A DNA stretch of 64,000 nt from Rikenella microfusus DSM 15922 (GCF_000427365.1 NZ_KE386488.1:2629783-2693782), one strand, 5' to 3'. Positions 7,282 through 16,501 are shown, counted from the stretch's first letter. Numbers and translations are program-made. Notes: generated by a model from the sequence alone, not told the origin.

Positions 7282-9654
7282 ATGAATACGATTTTACGGA
7301 ACTTTCTAACCACCCTGAAACGGTTCAAAACGGCCTCTGCGCTCAATATCGTAGGGTTGAGCGTAGCGTTCGCCGCCTTCATCGTCATTATGACGCAGGT
7401 GGACTACGCCCGGAGCTTCGACCGATTCCATCCCGATGCCGAACAAATTTATCGGGTAGAAATCTCTAAAAACAATACGACCTACACGCCCATACTTTCA
7501 CGGCCGATGATCGACTTGCTCGCACAGGCTCCCCAGATTCGCCAGAGCGCCCTGCTGGCGGACCTGAGCAAACTGGGATTCAGCCTTTACGGCCCCTATC
7601 TGACGGTGGAAAACAACGGCAGTAAAACCGGCTATAAAGAATGGACAGCCCTGGTCTTTCCGGAGTTCGCCGAGATCTTCGATTTCCGGATGACAGAGGG
7701 CAACCGAGACGCCCTCCGGGAACCGAATCGGGTATTGATTCCGCAAAGCATGGCCCTGCGGTTCTTCGGAGGCGCTCCAGCCCTGAATCGACGCATCACG
7801 TTCGTGAACGACACCGCGACGATGATGACCGTCGGCGGAGTTTACGAAGATTTCCCGGACAATACGCAGATCAAGAACCGTATCTACATTCCCATGGACC
7901 GGACCCGGATGCTGGAATCGGACAGCTGGGCCAATTCCGGATACAGTTTTTACGTAAAACTATGGACGCCCGAAGCCTCGACTGCCCTGAAGCAGGAATG
8001 GATGTCGCGGCTCCGGCCCATACTGGACGAAAATACCTGGATGCACTTGGATGACATCCGTCTGACCGCTCTGCCGGATATCTATTACGCAACCGATACG
8101 GAGTTCGACCTGGCCGAACAGGGAAGCCGCACGACGACTGCCGTCCTGGCGGCCATCGGCCTGCTCATTCTCGTCGTAGCCGGAATCAATTTCGTCAATT
8201 TCTCCACTTCGCTGGTACCGATGCGCGTCAAGAGCATCAACACGCAGAAAGTGCTCGGTTCGCCTTTAAGCGCACTGCGTGCCGCGCTGATCGGCGAAGC
8301 CGTGGGCATCGCGTTGATCGCTTACGTTCTGGCTGTTTTTTGGGTTTACCTCTTGAATTACACTTCGTTCGATCAGTTGATTTCAGGCAGCATTTCGCTC
8401 GAAGCGAACCTCGGTATCGTCACGACGACACTGGGCGTGGCCGTCGCCGTAGGGCTGGCGGCCGGCATCTATCCAGCTTTCTATGCCACCTCTTTCCCGC
8501 CGGCGCTGGTGCTGAAAAAAGGTTCGTTCGGCACCTCGGCCAAAGGGCGGCGGCTGAGAACGGCACTGATCGGCTTCCAATACGTCGTGTCGATCGGGCT
8601 GATTATCGCCGCGCTGTTCATGCAGATGCAGAACGATTTCATGCGGTCGATGAAGACCGGACTGAATACGGAACATTTCGCCCTGGTACAACTTTCGCAG
8701 GATATGGCCCGGAAAGCCCCGGTGATCCGGAACCGCCTCATGGAGAAATCCTCGATAACGGACGTATCGTTCGGCGGTTCGGTCGTGGGCTCGAACGACC
8801 TTTACCCCCTCTGGGGATTCGGCGAGAACGCCGAGGGCGAACCGATAAGCCTGAATGTCATATTCGCAGACTGGAATCTGCCGAAGCTGCTGGGGGCTAA
8901 AATCATCGAAGGCCGCGATTTCCTGGAATCGGAACGGAACGCGGAAATTCGGAAACTGCTGATCAACGAAACGGCATGCAAACGATACGGTATGAGAGTC
9001 GGCCAGCGATTCGAGGTCAATAATACGGAGATCGTGGGTGTGGTCGAAGATTTCAATTTCGCCTCTTTGCGTAACACGGTCCAACCGATGGCCTTCATAG
9101 TCGGCGACATCGGGTTCCCGTTGGATTGGGTGTACGTCAAAACGTCGGGCGATCCGTACGACGCTGCGGGAGCCATCAGAGGGGCGTTGGCCGGGGTGGA
9201 TCCGACTTACCCGGCAGAAGTACAGGTATACGATACGTTCTTCAACAAACTCTACATGCAGGAACGGCGGACGACGGGCCTGGTGACGATTTTTTCGCTG
9301 CTGGCCGTGGTGATCTCGCTGGTCGGGGTATTCGGACTGGTGCTGTTCGAAACGCAGTACCGCCGCAAAGAGATCGGCGTGCGCAAGGTCATGGGAGCTA
9401 CGGTAACGGAAATCCTCAACATGTTCAACCGCAAGTTCGTCTGGATCGTAATGGTTTGTTTCGTGATCGCGGCGCCTTTCGCCTGGTACGGCATGCACGA
9501 ATGGCTGACGGCGTTCGCCTACCGGACACCGATGCACGGGTGGGTTTTCGTCCTCTCGCTGGCGATCGTGATGCTGCTTACGCTGATTACCGTATCGGTG
9601 CAAAGCCTGCGGGCGGCGACGGCCAATCCCGTGGATTCGCTGAAAGCCGAATAA
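7282..9654 (+). CDS. ABC transporter permease, MacB/FtsX family, 790 residues
   Basis: The architecture is that of a duplicated MacB-type permease. There is an N-terminal membrane helix (about 18-38), a periplasmic MacB_PCD domain, three to four helices (about 285-410) with FtsX signature, then a second helix (about 430-450), a second periplasmic domain and three C-terminal helices (about 680-785) with RRKEIGVRKVMGA. Such proteins move lipopeptides or peptides, or couple ATP hydrolysis to envelope work, rather than transporting through a classical channel. No ATP-binding subunit or membrane-fusion protein is adjacent, so the partner must be elsewhere. The leader carries an (AT)11 repeat. Confidence 0.85.
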   Translation: MNTILRNFLTTLKRFKTASALNIVGLSVAFAAFIVIMTQVDYARSFDRFHPDAEQIYRVEISKNNTTYTPILSRPMIDLLAQAPQIRQSALLADLSKLGFSLYGPYLTVENNGSKTGYKEWTALVFPEFAEIFDFRMTEGNRDALREPNRVLIPQSMALRFFGGAPALNRRITFVNDTATMMTVGGVYEDFPDNTQIKNRIYIPMDRTRMLESDSWANSGYSFYVKLWTPEASTALKQEWMSRLRPILDENTWMHLDDIRLTALPDIYYATDTEFDLAEQGSRTTTAVLAAIGLLILVVAGINFVNFSTSLVPMRVKSINTQKVLGSPLSALRAALIGEAVGIALIAYVLAVFWVYLLNYTSFDQLISGSISLEANLGIVTTTLGVAVAVGLAAGIYPAFYATSFPPALVLKKGSFGTSAKGRRLRTALIGFQYVVSIGLIIAALFMQMQNDFMRSMKTGLNTEHFALVQLSQDMARKAPVIRNRLMEKSSITDVSFGGSVVGSNDLYPLWGFGENAEGEPISLNVIFADWNLPKLLGAKIIEGRDFLESERNAEIRKLLINETACKRYGMRVGQRFEVNNTEIVGVVEDFNFASLRNTVQPMAFIVGDIGFPLDWVYVKTSGDPYDAAGAIRGALAGVDPTYPAEVQVYDTFFNKLYMQERRTTGLVTIFSLLAVVISLVGVFGLVLFETQYRRKEIGVRKVMGATVTEILNMFNRKFVWIVMVCFVIAAPFAWYGMHEWLTAFAYRTPMHGWVFVLSLAIVMLLTLITVSVQSLRAATANPVDSLKAE

Positions 9655-9662
9655 AAGACGCG

Positions 9663-9710
9663 AAATGCGAAAAGCCGGGCAGCAGTATCGCTGCCCGGCT
9701 TTTCGCATTT
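9663..9710. terminator. Bidirectional terminator
   Basis: A perfect 21-bp inverted repeat (9663-9683 with 9690-9710) with a six-base loop. The outer stem is A/T-rich so that both strands end in a T-rich arm. It lies between two convergent genes and probably serves both. Confidence 0.8.
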
Positions 9711-9789
9711 TTCGACAAGACCCGAAGAGTCCGGCACGAGCCGAAAACGGGTCGATGTACGGTACCCGATATTTCCCCGCACGCGGAAT

Positions 9790-10692
9790 TTACCGCAGGA
9801 TGGATTTGCCGTACCATTGCTCCGGAGCTTCGATCCGCAACATGTCGGCGATCGTCGGAGCATTATCGTACTTCATGACGATCCGTTCGATCTTATGGCC
9901 GGCCGGAATACCCTTGCCGACGATGATATAGGGGGACTGCATTTCCACCATCGTCTTGCCGCCGTGGCCGGTACCCTTGCCGCCGTGGTCGGAAGTGAAG
10001 ATAACGGCGGTCGATTTCGGATCCATGTTCTGCTGCACGCAATCGTAAATCACCCCTACCAGCGAATCGATCTTCTCGCAGGCTTCGATATATTCGGGAG
10101 TCATCCAGCCGATGCCGTGTCCCGTCCCGTCGGGCTGGGCCAGGTGGATGAACGCCAGGGTCGGCTGTTTTTCCTTCAGGAAATCGCAGAACGCCTGCGT
10201 GGCGGCATCGTCGTCGTCATGGGTCGGTTTGTCCAGATCGACAGCCTCCTTCTCGAACAGGTAACCGATGCCGTTCCACGAATAGACGACCCCCGTCACC
10301 GCGTCCGGCATCTGCTGGCGGACTTCGCCGAAAATACCGGGAAAGAGACCGTATTTATTGACATAGATCGGTTCCACTTCCGGAGTTTTGCTACCCCATT
10401 CCGTGAAGCCGTGCATCTCCGAGCCGGCTCCCATCAGCAGGGTGGCCCAGTTGATGGCGCTCGACGACGGCAGCACGGTACGCGCCTCCATCGTGTAAGA
10501 ACCGTCTTTCATCATCCGTTCCAGATTGGGGAATTTGCCCGGATTTTTGACGATCACTTCGGCGCTGAAGCCGTCGCTCCCGATCATCACCACGTGTTTC
10601 ATTTTCGGCGCTTTGGCCGCGGCTTCGCTGACGAAGCAGACCATCCCCGCCGCCAAGACGGCCAGCGAGATCGTTCTGATTTTTTTAATCAT
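9790..10692 (-). CDS. Secreted alkaline-phosphatase-superfamily enzyme (nucleotide pyrophosphatase/phosphodiesterase type)
   Basis: The ATG at 10692 gives a 300-residue protein with a signal peptide ending near SEAAAKA; the longer upstream frame is unlikely because it would contain no secretion signal at its start. The metal-binding core of the superfamily is visible: VVMIGSDGFSA, a nucleophile Ser/Thr region in TVLPSSSAINW, IHLAQPDGTGHG, and TSDHGGKGTGHGG near the end. It likely hydrolyses phosphodiesters or phosphomonoesters outside the inner membrane; substrate not predictable. It is short compared with 400-residue NPP enzymes because insertions are lacking. A TAACTTTG -7 box precedes it. 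Confidence 0.82.
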   Translation of the reverse strand: MIKKIRTISLAVLAAGMVCFVSEAAAKAPKMKHVVMIGSDGFSAEVIVKNPGKFPNLERMMKDGSYTMEARTVLPSSSAINWATLLMGAGSEMHGFTEWGSKTPEVEPIYVNKYGLFPGIFGEVRQQMPDAVTGVVYSWNGIGYLFEKEAVDLDKPTHDDDDAATQAFCDFLKEKQPTLAFIHLAQPDGTGHGIGWMTPEYIEACEKIDSLVGVIYDCVQQNMDPKSTAVIFTSDHGGKGTGHGGKTMVEMQSPYIIVGKGIPAGHKIERIVMKYDNAPTIADMLRIEAPEQWYGKSILR

Positions 10693-10748
10693 GTCGGTTT
10701 TTGATTTGAAATTGAGTTGGTTAGTGGATACTACTGAAAAAATCCTAT

Positions 10749-10756
10749 CAAAGTTA
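10749..10756 (-). promoter_or_regulatory. -7 box of the phosphodiesterase gene
   Basis: TAACTTTG on the minus strand, about 57 bp before the ATG at 10692; fits TAnnTTTG. No clear -33 element. Confidence 0.5.
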
Positions 10757-10874
10757 AGGTTTATTTTCCGGAAAACCCAGAAAAATTGTTCCGCCGAACG
10801 GACGGTGCGGCATGGGTATTGCATACATAAAAGGCAAAATCTATCCTATTACCAATCCTTAAAAACATATTGTC

Positions 10875-11396
10875 ATGGGAAAAAATGCTGTCGAAATCTC
10901 CAAACTGGACGTTACGGAATTATTATCGCAACTGAATGCCGCGCTGGCCGAAGAGTGGCTGGCCTACTACCAATACTGGATCGGGGCACGGATCATGGAA
11001 GGCCCGCAGCGTACGGCGATCGAGCCGGAATTGCTGACCCATGCCAACGAAGAGCTGGGACACGCCGAAAAACTGGCAACGCGCATCATACAGCTGGAAG
11101 GAACGCCGGTACTGGATCCGAAAGAGTGGTTCAAACTGGCCGCATGTACCTACGAAGCCCCGAACGATCCGTACGTGGAAGTCATCCTGAAGCAGAACCT
11201 CAAGAGCGAACGTTGCGCGATCCAGCGCTACCAGAGCCTGGCCGACCTGACCATCGGCAAAGACTACGCCACTTACCAGATGGCGGTAGGAATCCTGGAC
11301 GAAGAGCTGGAACACGAAGAGGACCTCGAATCGTGGCTGAAAGACTTCGCCCAACTCAAAAGGGATATGGACTTGCTGCTGAAAAAAGGCAAATAA
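10875..11396 (+). CDS. Dps-like ferritin (DPSL, thioferritin type)
   Basis: A 173-residue four-helix ferritin-like protein. Putative ferroxidase ligands sit at expected places: AEEW (Glu26/27), NEELGH (Glu59, Glu60, His63), SER (Glu112) and DEELEHE (Glu143/144, His147). Two cysteines, Cys91 (KLAACTY) and Cys114 (SERCAIQRY), have nearly the spacing of the disulfide pair that marks DPSL thioferritins of Sulfolobus and Bacteroides fragilis, enzymes that use hydrogen peroxide to oxidise and store iron as 12-mer cages. It most likely protects this anaerobe during oxygen exposure. The gene stands alone; no OxyR or PerR site could be recognised. Confidence 0.85.
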   Translation: MGKNAVEISKLDVTELLSQLNAALAEEWLAYYQYWIGARIMEGPQRTAIEPELLTHANEELGHAEKLATRIIQLEGTPVLDPKEWFKLAACTYEAPNDPYVEVILKQNLKSERCAIQRYQSLADLTIGKDYATYQMAVGILDEELEHEEDLESWLKDFAQLKRDMDLLLKKGK

Positions 11397-11712
11397 TTTT
11401 CGAGCCTGATTATATACTTGACCTACCTGTCGGCTCGCGCCGCCCCCCCGACGGCCGGAAGCCGTCCGGCCCTGAGCCGATAGAGGAAATCATTGCCGAA
11501 CACGTTCGGCATATCAGACATATGATCGGGGTTTCGAATATATACACGGCTTTACTTCAACCGCCGGCCCTGCGGTGCCGTCCGCATAAAGGCCCTTTCC
11601 GACCGGCGTGCGGCACCGCCCGGCACAAAAGAACGGAATATCGGGAGCGGATTTAAAGCAGATGAGAAGCCCCGTAATCCCAAAGTAATCCGTATAGGGT
11701 TTCCTGTCCTCG
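11397..11712. other. Gene-free stretch after the DPSL gene
   Basis: No gene is seen. It contains a perfect 8-bp hairpin TGCCGAAC-AC-GTTCGGCA (11494-11511) and a distant inverted pair GCGGTGCCG / CGGCACCGC (near 11571 and 11614). It could be an untranslated tail or a small structured RNA; nothing further can be said. Confidence 0.4.
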
Positions 11713-11758
11713 ACGGACGCCGCCTTCCTGCTTCGGCAGGAAGGCGGCGTCCGTTTTA
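11713..11758 (+). terminator. Strong hairpin with UUCG tetraloop
   Basis: Perfect 19-bp stem ACGGACGCCGCCTTCCTGC / GCAGGAAGGCGGCGTCCGT closed by TTCG and followed by TTT. It separates the DPSL gene from the sulfatase gene and probably ends the upstream transcript. Confidence 0.75.
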
Positions 11759-11786
11759 CCTGTCCGGGAAATCCGAGAGGATTCGT

Positions 11787-11794
11787 TACTTTTG
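11787..11794 (+). promoter_or_regulatory. -7 box of sulfatase 1
   Basis: TACTTTTG fits TAnnTTTG; transcription would start near 11801, about 65 nt before the sulfatase ATG. Confidence 0.5.
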
Positions 11795-11865
11795 TTCATG
11801 GTTCCGCCGAAAATACAGAAAAAGATGCGGAACAGAAAAACGGTACCGAATCCGAAAAAACGTCC

Positions 11866-13296
11866 ATGAACTATTCACCGATAGCTTTGCTTTTAGCCGG
11901 TTCGGCCTGCCTGCCGGGCAGTGTCCGGGCCGAAAAAACGATCTGCCAACGCCCCAACGTACTGCTGCTGATCGCCGACGATTTACGGCCGGAGCTGGGC
12001 TGTTACGGCGTTTCGCAGATCCGAACGCCGAACATCGACCGGTTGGCCGCCGGCGGCGTATTGTTCGAGAACGCCTATTGCAACGTTCCGGTAAGCGGAG
12101 CTTCCCGCGCCAGCCTGCTGACAGGCGTATATCCGCGGTATCCGGACCGGTTCGTAGCTTTCGACGCCTGGGCCAGCCGGGACGCCCCCGACGCAATACC
12201 TGTCTCGCAATGGTTCACCGACCACGGCTACCATACGGTATCCAACGGTAAAGTCTTCCACAATCTCCGGGACCACGACAGCACATGGAGCGAATATCCG
12301 TGGCGCGTACATCCCGAAGGATACGGCAAGGACTGGGCGGAATACAACAAATGGGAAGTCTGGATGAACGACGCGTCGGGGCGGACCATCCATCCGAAAA
12401 CGATGCGCGGGCCGTTCTGCGAGGCAGCCGAAGTACCGGACTCGGCCTATGACGACGGCAAGGGGGCGTTGAAAACGGTCGCCGACCTCGAGCGGCTCCG
12501 GAATACGGGCCAGCCTTTCTTTATCGCCTGCGGTTTCTGGCGTCCCCACCTGCCTTTCAATGCGCCGAAAAAATATTGGGATCTGTACCGCAGAGAAAAT
12601 ATTCCGCTGGCAGACAACCGGTTCCGACCGGAAGGCCTCCCCAAACAGGTACAAGGTTCGCGGGAGATTTTCGCCTATGCACGGGTAAAAGACACGGATG
12701 ACGAAGCCTTCCAGCGCGAAGCGAAGCACGGTTACTATGCCTCCGTCAGCTACGTGGACGCCCAGGTCGGCCTGATCCTGAATGCTTTGGACTCCCTGGG
12801 ACTGGCCGACAATACGATCGTGGTTCTGCTGGGCGACCACGGTTGGCATTTGGGCGAACATACGTTCTGGGGAAAACACAACCTGATGGACCGCGCTACG
12901 CGGGTTCCACTCATCGTAAGGGTACCGGGCATAAAACCGGGGAAAGTGTGGTACACGGCGGAATTCGTGGACTTATATCCCACGTTATGCGAGCTTTGCG
13001 GCTTGGACGAGCCGCACGGACAACTGGACGGCCGGAGCCTCGTCCCGTCGCTGCACGGAAATCGGGAAACAACCGGAAAACATGCGTATATCCAATGGGA
13101 AGGCGGCGATAACGTCGTGGATGAACGCTATAATTATGCCGAATGGCCGGAACGCGGCGGTAACGCCCGGATGCTGTTCGACCACAAGACCGACCCGCAG
13201 GAAAACCGCAACCGCGCATCGGACAAACGCTACCGCAAGGTCATAGACCGTTCATCCCGTTTTCTGGAAAAGGCCAGATTGAGAAGGGACGAATAG
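11866..13296 (+). CDS. Sulfatase, iduronate-2-sulfatase-like, serine type
   Basis: A 476-residue exported sulfatase: signal peptide at residues 1-22 (IALLLAGSACLPGSVRA), metal ligands LLIADDLRPELGC, and the modification motif S77-G-A-S-R followed by ASLLTG. Ser77 must be oxidised to formylglycine by an anaerobic radical-SAM maturase (anSME), which is not in this window. HKTDPQENRN and GDHGWHLGEHTFWGKH fit the iduronate-2-sulfatase-like subfamily (S1_7). It would remove sulfate from glycans such as glycosaminoglycans or mucins in the periplasm. It is not flanked by SusC/SusD genes. Confidence 0.88.
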   Translation: MNYSPIALLLAGSACLPGSVRAEKTICQRPNVLLLIADDLRPELGCYGVSQIRTPNIDRLAAGGVLFENAYCNVPVSGASRASLLTGVYPRYPDRFVAFDAWASRDAPDAIPVSQWFTDHGYHTVSNGKVFHNLRDHDSTWSEYPWRVHPEGYGKDWAEYNKWEVWMNDASGRTIHPKTMRGPFCEAAEVPDSAYDDGKGALKTVADLERLRNTGQPFFIACGFWRPHLPFNAPKKYWDLYRRENIPLADNRFRPEGLPKQVQGSREIFAYARVKDTDDEAFQREAKHGYYASVSYVDAQVGLILNALDSLGLADNTIVVLLGDHGWHLGEHTFWGKHNLMDRATRVPLIVRVPGIKPGKVWYTAEFVDLYPTLCELCGLDEPHGQLDGRSLVPSLHGNRETTGKHAYIQWEGGDNVVDERYNYAEWPERGGNARMLFDHKTDPQENRNRASDKRYRKVIDRSSRFLEKARLRRDE

Positions 13297-13402
13297 ACCC
13301 TTCGGACACTTCGCTCCGTGCGAACGGGCTTTCCGGCGGTTGTGCCGGAACCCGTGTCCTATATACATGGCCTCCGACGGCCATCCGCCGCCGAAAAACA
13401 AA

Positions 13403-13431
13403 ACCGGAGCGGACTGAAAGTCCGCTCCGGT
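13403..13431 (-). terminator. Terminator of the ddl-NagB/LmbE operon
   Basis: Perfect 13-bp stem ACCGGAGCGGACT / AGTCCGCTCCGGT with a three-base loop. On the minus strand it runs into TTTTGTTTTT. It also lies at the end of the convergent sulfatase gene. Confidence 0.8.
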
Positions 13432-13468
13432 CCTCATGGGGTCGTTCCCCCCATCGAACATTACCTGC

Positions 13469-15415
13469 TTAGAAAATAGGGTACTTCACGAACACTTCGA
13501 TCGCCTGGTATTCGGCCATCCCCAGTTTATCGTAAAGCTGCGCCGTAGCTTGGGTACGGTCTTCGGCACGTTCCCAGAACTCGCGTTTGTCGTCGCCCGG
13601 GAACGGCACGATGTCTTTCTGCGACAAGTGGCGGTAGATAGCGTGGCGCTTCTTGATCACCTCGTCCGGACTCAGCGGCACGGCCATATCGACCATATCG
13701 AGGTCCCACTCCTGCCATGCCCCGCGATAAAGCCACATCACGCAGTCGTTCAACCATTTGTCGCCCTCCTGTTTGATCTGGTTCACGGCAGCCAGCACGA
13801 TTTCGATGCAGACGCGGTGCGTACCGTGCGGGTCGGACAGGTCGCCGGCGGCATAAATCTGATGGGGCTGGATCTTGCGCAGCAGGTCGATCACGATATC
13901 GATGTCGGCCTGCGAAATGGCCCCTTTCTTCACCGAACCGGTCTCATAGAACGGCAGGTTCAGGAAATGCACGTTCGTATCGTCGTTCAGCCCGAAGCTG
14001 CGGTCGGCGGCACGCGCTTCACCGCGGCGGATGGCCCCCTTGAACTTGCGCAGTTCCAACGGTTCGGGCTGTCCTTTGACCTTGCTCTGGATCAGTTTCC
14101 TGAAGTGTTCGTACTTGTCCTCGAAACCGCATTCGCGGGCCGTATCCAGCGTCTGGAGCACCACGTCGTCGTGCACGGCGATATTCCCCGAAGTCTGATA
14201 CGCCACGTGCACGTCGTGCCCTTGGTCCACCAGACGAATAAAGGTACCGCCCATCGAGATCACGTCGTCGTCCGGATGCGGGCTGAAGATCACCACGCGT
14301 TTCGGGAACGGGAACGACCGGGCCGGACGGGTCGAATCGTCGGCGTTCGGCTTGCCTCCCGGCCAGCCGGAAATCGTATGCTGCAAGTCGTTGAACACCT
14401 GGATATTGATCTTGTCGTAGGTCTGTCCGGTCTCTTCGATCAACTGTCCGAGGCTGTTGTCGATATAATCCTGGTACGTCACCTTCAGGATCGGTTTATT
14501 GACTTTCCGGCAGAGCCAGAGTACGGCCTTGCGGATAAAACGGTTCGTCCAGACGCAGGTACCCACCAGCCACGGCGTCGCCACCCGCGTGAGGTGCGAA
14601 GCGGCATCCTCGTCGAGCACGACTTCCACGTTGCCGTGGTTCTGCAAGTAGGACGCGGGAATAGCGGCGTCTACCACGCCTTCGATCACCTTGGCGGCCA
14701 CTTCGGACTTGTCTTCGCCCCAACCGATCAGGATAATCCGCTTGGCCTGCATGATCGTGGCGATCCCCATCGTCAGCGCGCGGGTCGGTACGTTTTCGAT
14801 TCCGTAGAACGACGACGCCACCAGCTTGCGCGAAGCATTGCTCAGCGCTACGATGCGGGTACGGGTATTCTGGTAGGTGCCCGCTTCGTTCAGGGCTACC
14901 TGTCCCTGATCGCCCATCCCCAGCAGCAGGATGTCGATTCCGCCCGCCGCCTGAACTGCGGCCTCGTATCGTTTACAATAGTCGCTCACCCGGTCCGCCG
15001 GTACCGTGCCGTCCAGCGTGTGTACCTGCGAAGCGGGAATATCCACCTGGTTGATCAGCTCTTCGTACAGCGAATAGGTATAGCTCTGTTGTTCCGCCGG
15101 ATTGATCGGATAGAATTCGAACAGGGTGAAGATCACCACGTTTTTGAAACTCAGCCCTTCGTTCTTGTGACGGCGTACCAGTTCGCGGTACACGCCGATC
15201 GGCGATTTTCCGGCCGTCAGGGCCAGCACGCATTTCTGCCCGGCGGCGGCTTTGGCCTTGATCGCCTCGGCGATTTCGGCCGCCACGCGGAACGCGCCGT
15301 CCTCGGCCGTAGCCGCGATGTAGGTAGGGATACGCTCGAACCGCGTGATGATATCCATCGGTTCGGCGCCTTTCTTGAGGCCCCCTTCGGTCTTGAGCTT
15401 GTAGTTTGTACTCAT
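13469..15415 (-). CDS. NagB-like domain fused to LmbE/PIG-L deacetylase domain
   Basis: Residues 1-330 follow the glucosamine-6-phosphate deaminase fold (LALTAGKSPIGVYREL, GMGDQGQVALNEAGT, RTRIVAL). Residues 370-640 form an LmbE/PIG-L N-acetylhexosamine deacetylase with zinc motifs SPHPDDDVISMGG (about 377) and DPHGTHR (about 530). In the NagB part the canonical MDEY is LFEF (Asp72 of E. coli NagB replaced by Phe99), and DGHIAFNE is QGQVALNE (Asp141 and His143 replaced by Gln170 and Gln172); only the last Glu remains. Normal deaminase activity is therefore unlikely. The deacetylase motifs are intact. Similar fusions are annotated in Bacteroides as putative deaminase-like proteins. It follows ddl with a 9-bp gap, suggesting a role linked to cell-wall or amino-sugar metabolism. 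Confidence 0.85.
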   Translation of the reverse strand: MSTNYKLKTEGGLKKGAEPMDIITRFERIPTYIAATAEDGAFRVAAEIAEAIKAKAAAGQKCVLALTAGKSPIGVYRELVRRHKNEGLSFKNVVIFTLFEFYPINPAEQQSYTYSLYEELINQVDIPASQVHTLDGTVPADRVSDYCKRYEAAVQAAGGIDILLLGMGDQGQVALNEAGTYQNTRTRIVALSNASRKLVASSFYGIENVPTRALTMGIATIMQAKRIILIGWGEDKSEVAAKVIEGVVDAAIPASYLQNHGNVEVVLDEDAASHLTRVATPWLVGTCVWTNRFIRKAVLWLCRKVNKPILKVTYQDYIDNSLGQLIEETGQTYDKINIQVFNDLQHTISGWPGGKPNADDSTRPARSFPFPKRVVIFSPHPDDDVISMGGTFIRLVDQGHDVHVAYQTSGNIAVHDDVVLQTLDTARECGFEDKYEHFRKLIQSKVKGQPEPLELRKFKGAIRRGEARAADRSFGLNDDTNVHFLNLPFYETGSVKKGAISQADIDIVIDLLRKIQPHQIYAAGDLSDPHGTHRVCIEIVLAAVNQIKQEGDKWLNDCVMWLYRGAWQEWDLDMVDMAVPLSPDEVIKKRHAIYRHLSQKDIVPFPGDDKREFWERAEDRTQATAQLYDKLGMAEYQAIEVFVKYPIF

Positions 15416-15424
15416 AGCGGTTAA

Positions 15425-16432
15425 TTATTTTGATGTTTCGTTGATAATCATTCCGAACGCCTCGCCCATGGTCAGGCCCGCGGCCCGCCACTGCTGCGGC
15501 ACGATGCTGGCGGCGCTCATACCGGGCGTGGTGTTCACTTCGATGAAGTAGGGCAGTCCGCTCTCCCGGTCGATAATGAAATCGACCCGTACGACGCCGC
15601 GGCATCCCAACGTGCGGTATGCCGTCGCCGTCGCCTCGTTCAGCCGCGCTACGACCTCCGCCGGCAGGTCGGCCGGCGTCACTTCCCGGCAGGCCCCTTC
15701 GTATTTCGCCTCGAAGTCGAAAAATTCCTTCTCCGAAATCAACTCCGTCACGGGCAATATCCACTCTTTCCCTCCGGCAACCATCATCCCGCAGCTCACC
15801 TCGCGCCCGTCCACGAACTGCTCCAGCATCACCGCGTCGCTTTCGGCGAACGCCGCCTCGATCGCCGGCCCTATCTGTTCCGCGGTTTTGACCTTGGTCA
15901 CCCCGAAACTGCTTCCGCTGGCATTCGGTTTTATGAAGAACGGCAGACCGAGCTCCTTTATGATATCTTCCGCCTCCGGAACCGGGTCGCCCCGGCGCAG
16001 CAGTATCTCTTTCGCCAGGCAAATTCCCGGCTTCCCCCGCAAAGCCAGTTTGCAGAGCGATTTATCGAACGTAAGCGCCGACACCTCCGGGCCGCAGGTA
16101 GAGTAGGGCACCCGCATCAGCTCCAGATACCCCTGCAAGATGCCGTTCTCGCCCGGAGTCCCGTGTATCTGGATCAGCGCATAATCGAATTTCACATGCC
16201 GCCCGTCCGGGGCCGTAAAGCTGAAATCGTTCAGGTCCACCGGCAGCACGGCGCCTTCGGGCGCGGCGTCCGAGGGATTCACCCGCCAAGAAGTACCGCG
16301 CAGAACCACCAGATAGGGTTCGAACGATTCCCGGTCCAGACAACCGTAAACCTGCGCTCCGCTTTTATAGGAAATCACATCTTCGGAGGAGTCCCCCCCC
16401 GCGATGACTGCGACGACTTTTTTCCGTGCCAT
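15425..16432 (-). CDS. ddl: D-alanine--D-alanine ligase
   Basis: A 335-residue ATP-grasp ligase that joins two D-alanines for peptidoglycan precursors in the cytoplasm. Visible marks are AGGDSSEDVISYKSG near the N-terminus, IQIHGTPGENGILQGYLE, the ATP-binding PFFIKPNASGSSFGV, and the metal-binding end YFIEVNTTPGMS. The ATG at 16432 (MARKKVVAVIAGG) is chosen over an upstream frame start because the family begins just before the AGG loop. The downstream NagB/LmbE gene is probably co-transcribed. A TAAATTTG -7 box lies 70 bp upstream and is divergent from the fabK-thi operon. Confidence 0.92.
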   Translation of the reverse strand: MARKKVVAVIAGGDSSEDVISYKSGAQVYGCLDRESFEPYLVVLRGTSWRVNPSDAAPEGAVLPVDLNDFSFTAPDGRHVKFDYALIQIHGTPGENGILQGYLELMRVPYSTCGPEVSALTFDKSLCKLALRGKPGICLAKEILLRRGDPVPEAEDIIKELGLPFFIKPNASGSSFGVTKVKTAEQIGPAIEAAFAESDAVMLEQFVDGREVSCGMMVAGGKEWILPVTELISEKEFFDFEAKYEGACREVTPADLPAEVVARLNEATATAYRTLGCRGVVRVDFIIDRESGLPYFIEVNTTPGMSAASIVPQQWRAAGLTMGEAFGMIINETSK

Positions 16433-16501
16433 CAGAAGAATAAAACCGATTCCAAAATTCTGCAAACGATTGCACCGTCCTACGGACGACATTGCATCAT
16501 A

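Noticed and set aside
11430..11460. Shared C-run string with 43075-43095 as a dispersed repeat
   Set aside because: Only about 14 bases centred on a C run are alike; too short and low in complexity to call a repeat family.
13436..15424. 662-codon open frame on the plus strand
   Set aside because: It is exactly antisense to the NagB/LmbE gene, which has clear domains; the frame is a by-product of GC-rich codon usage.
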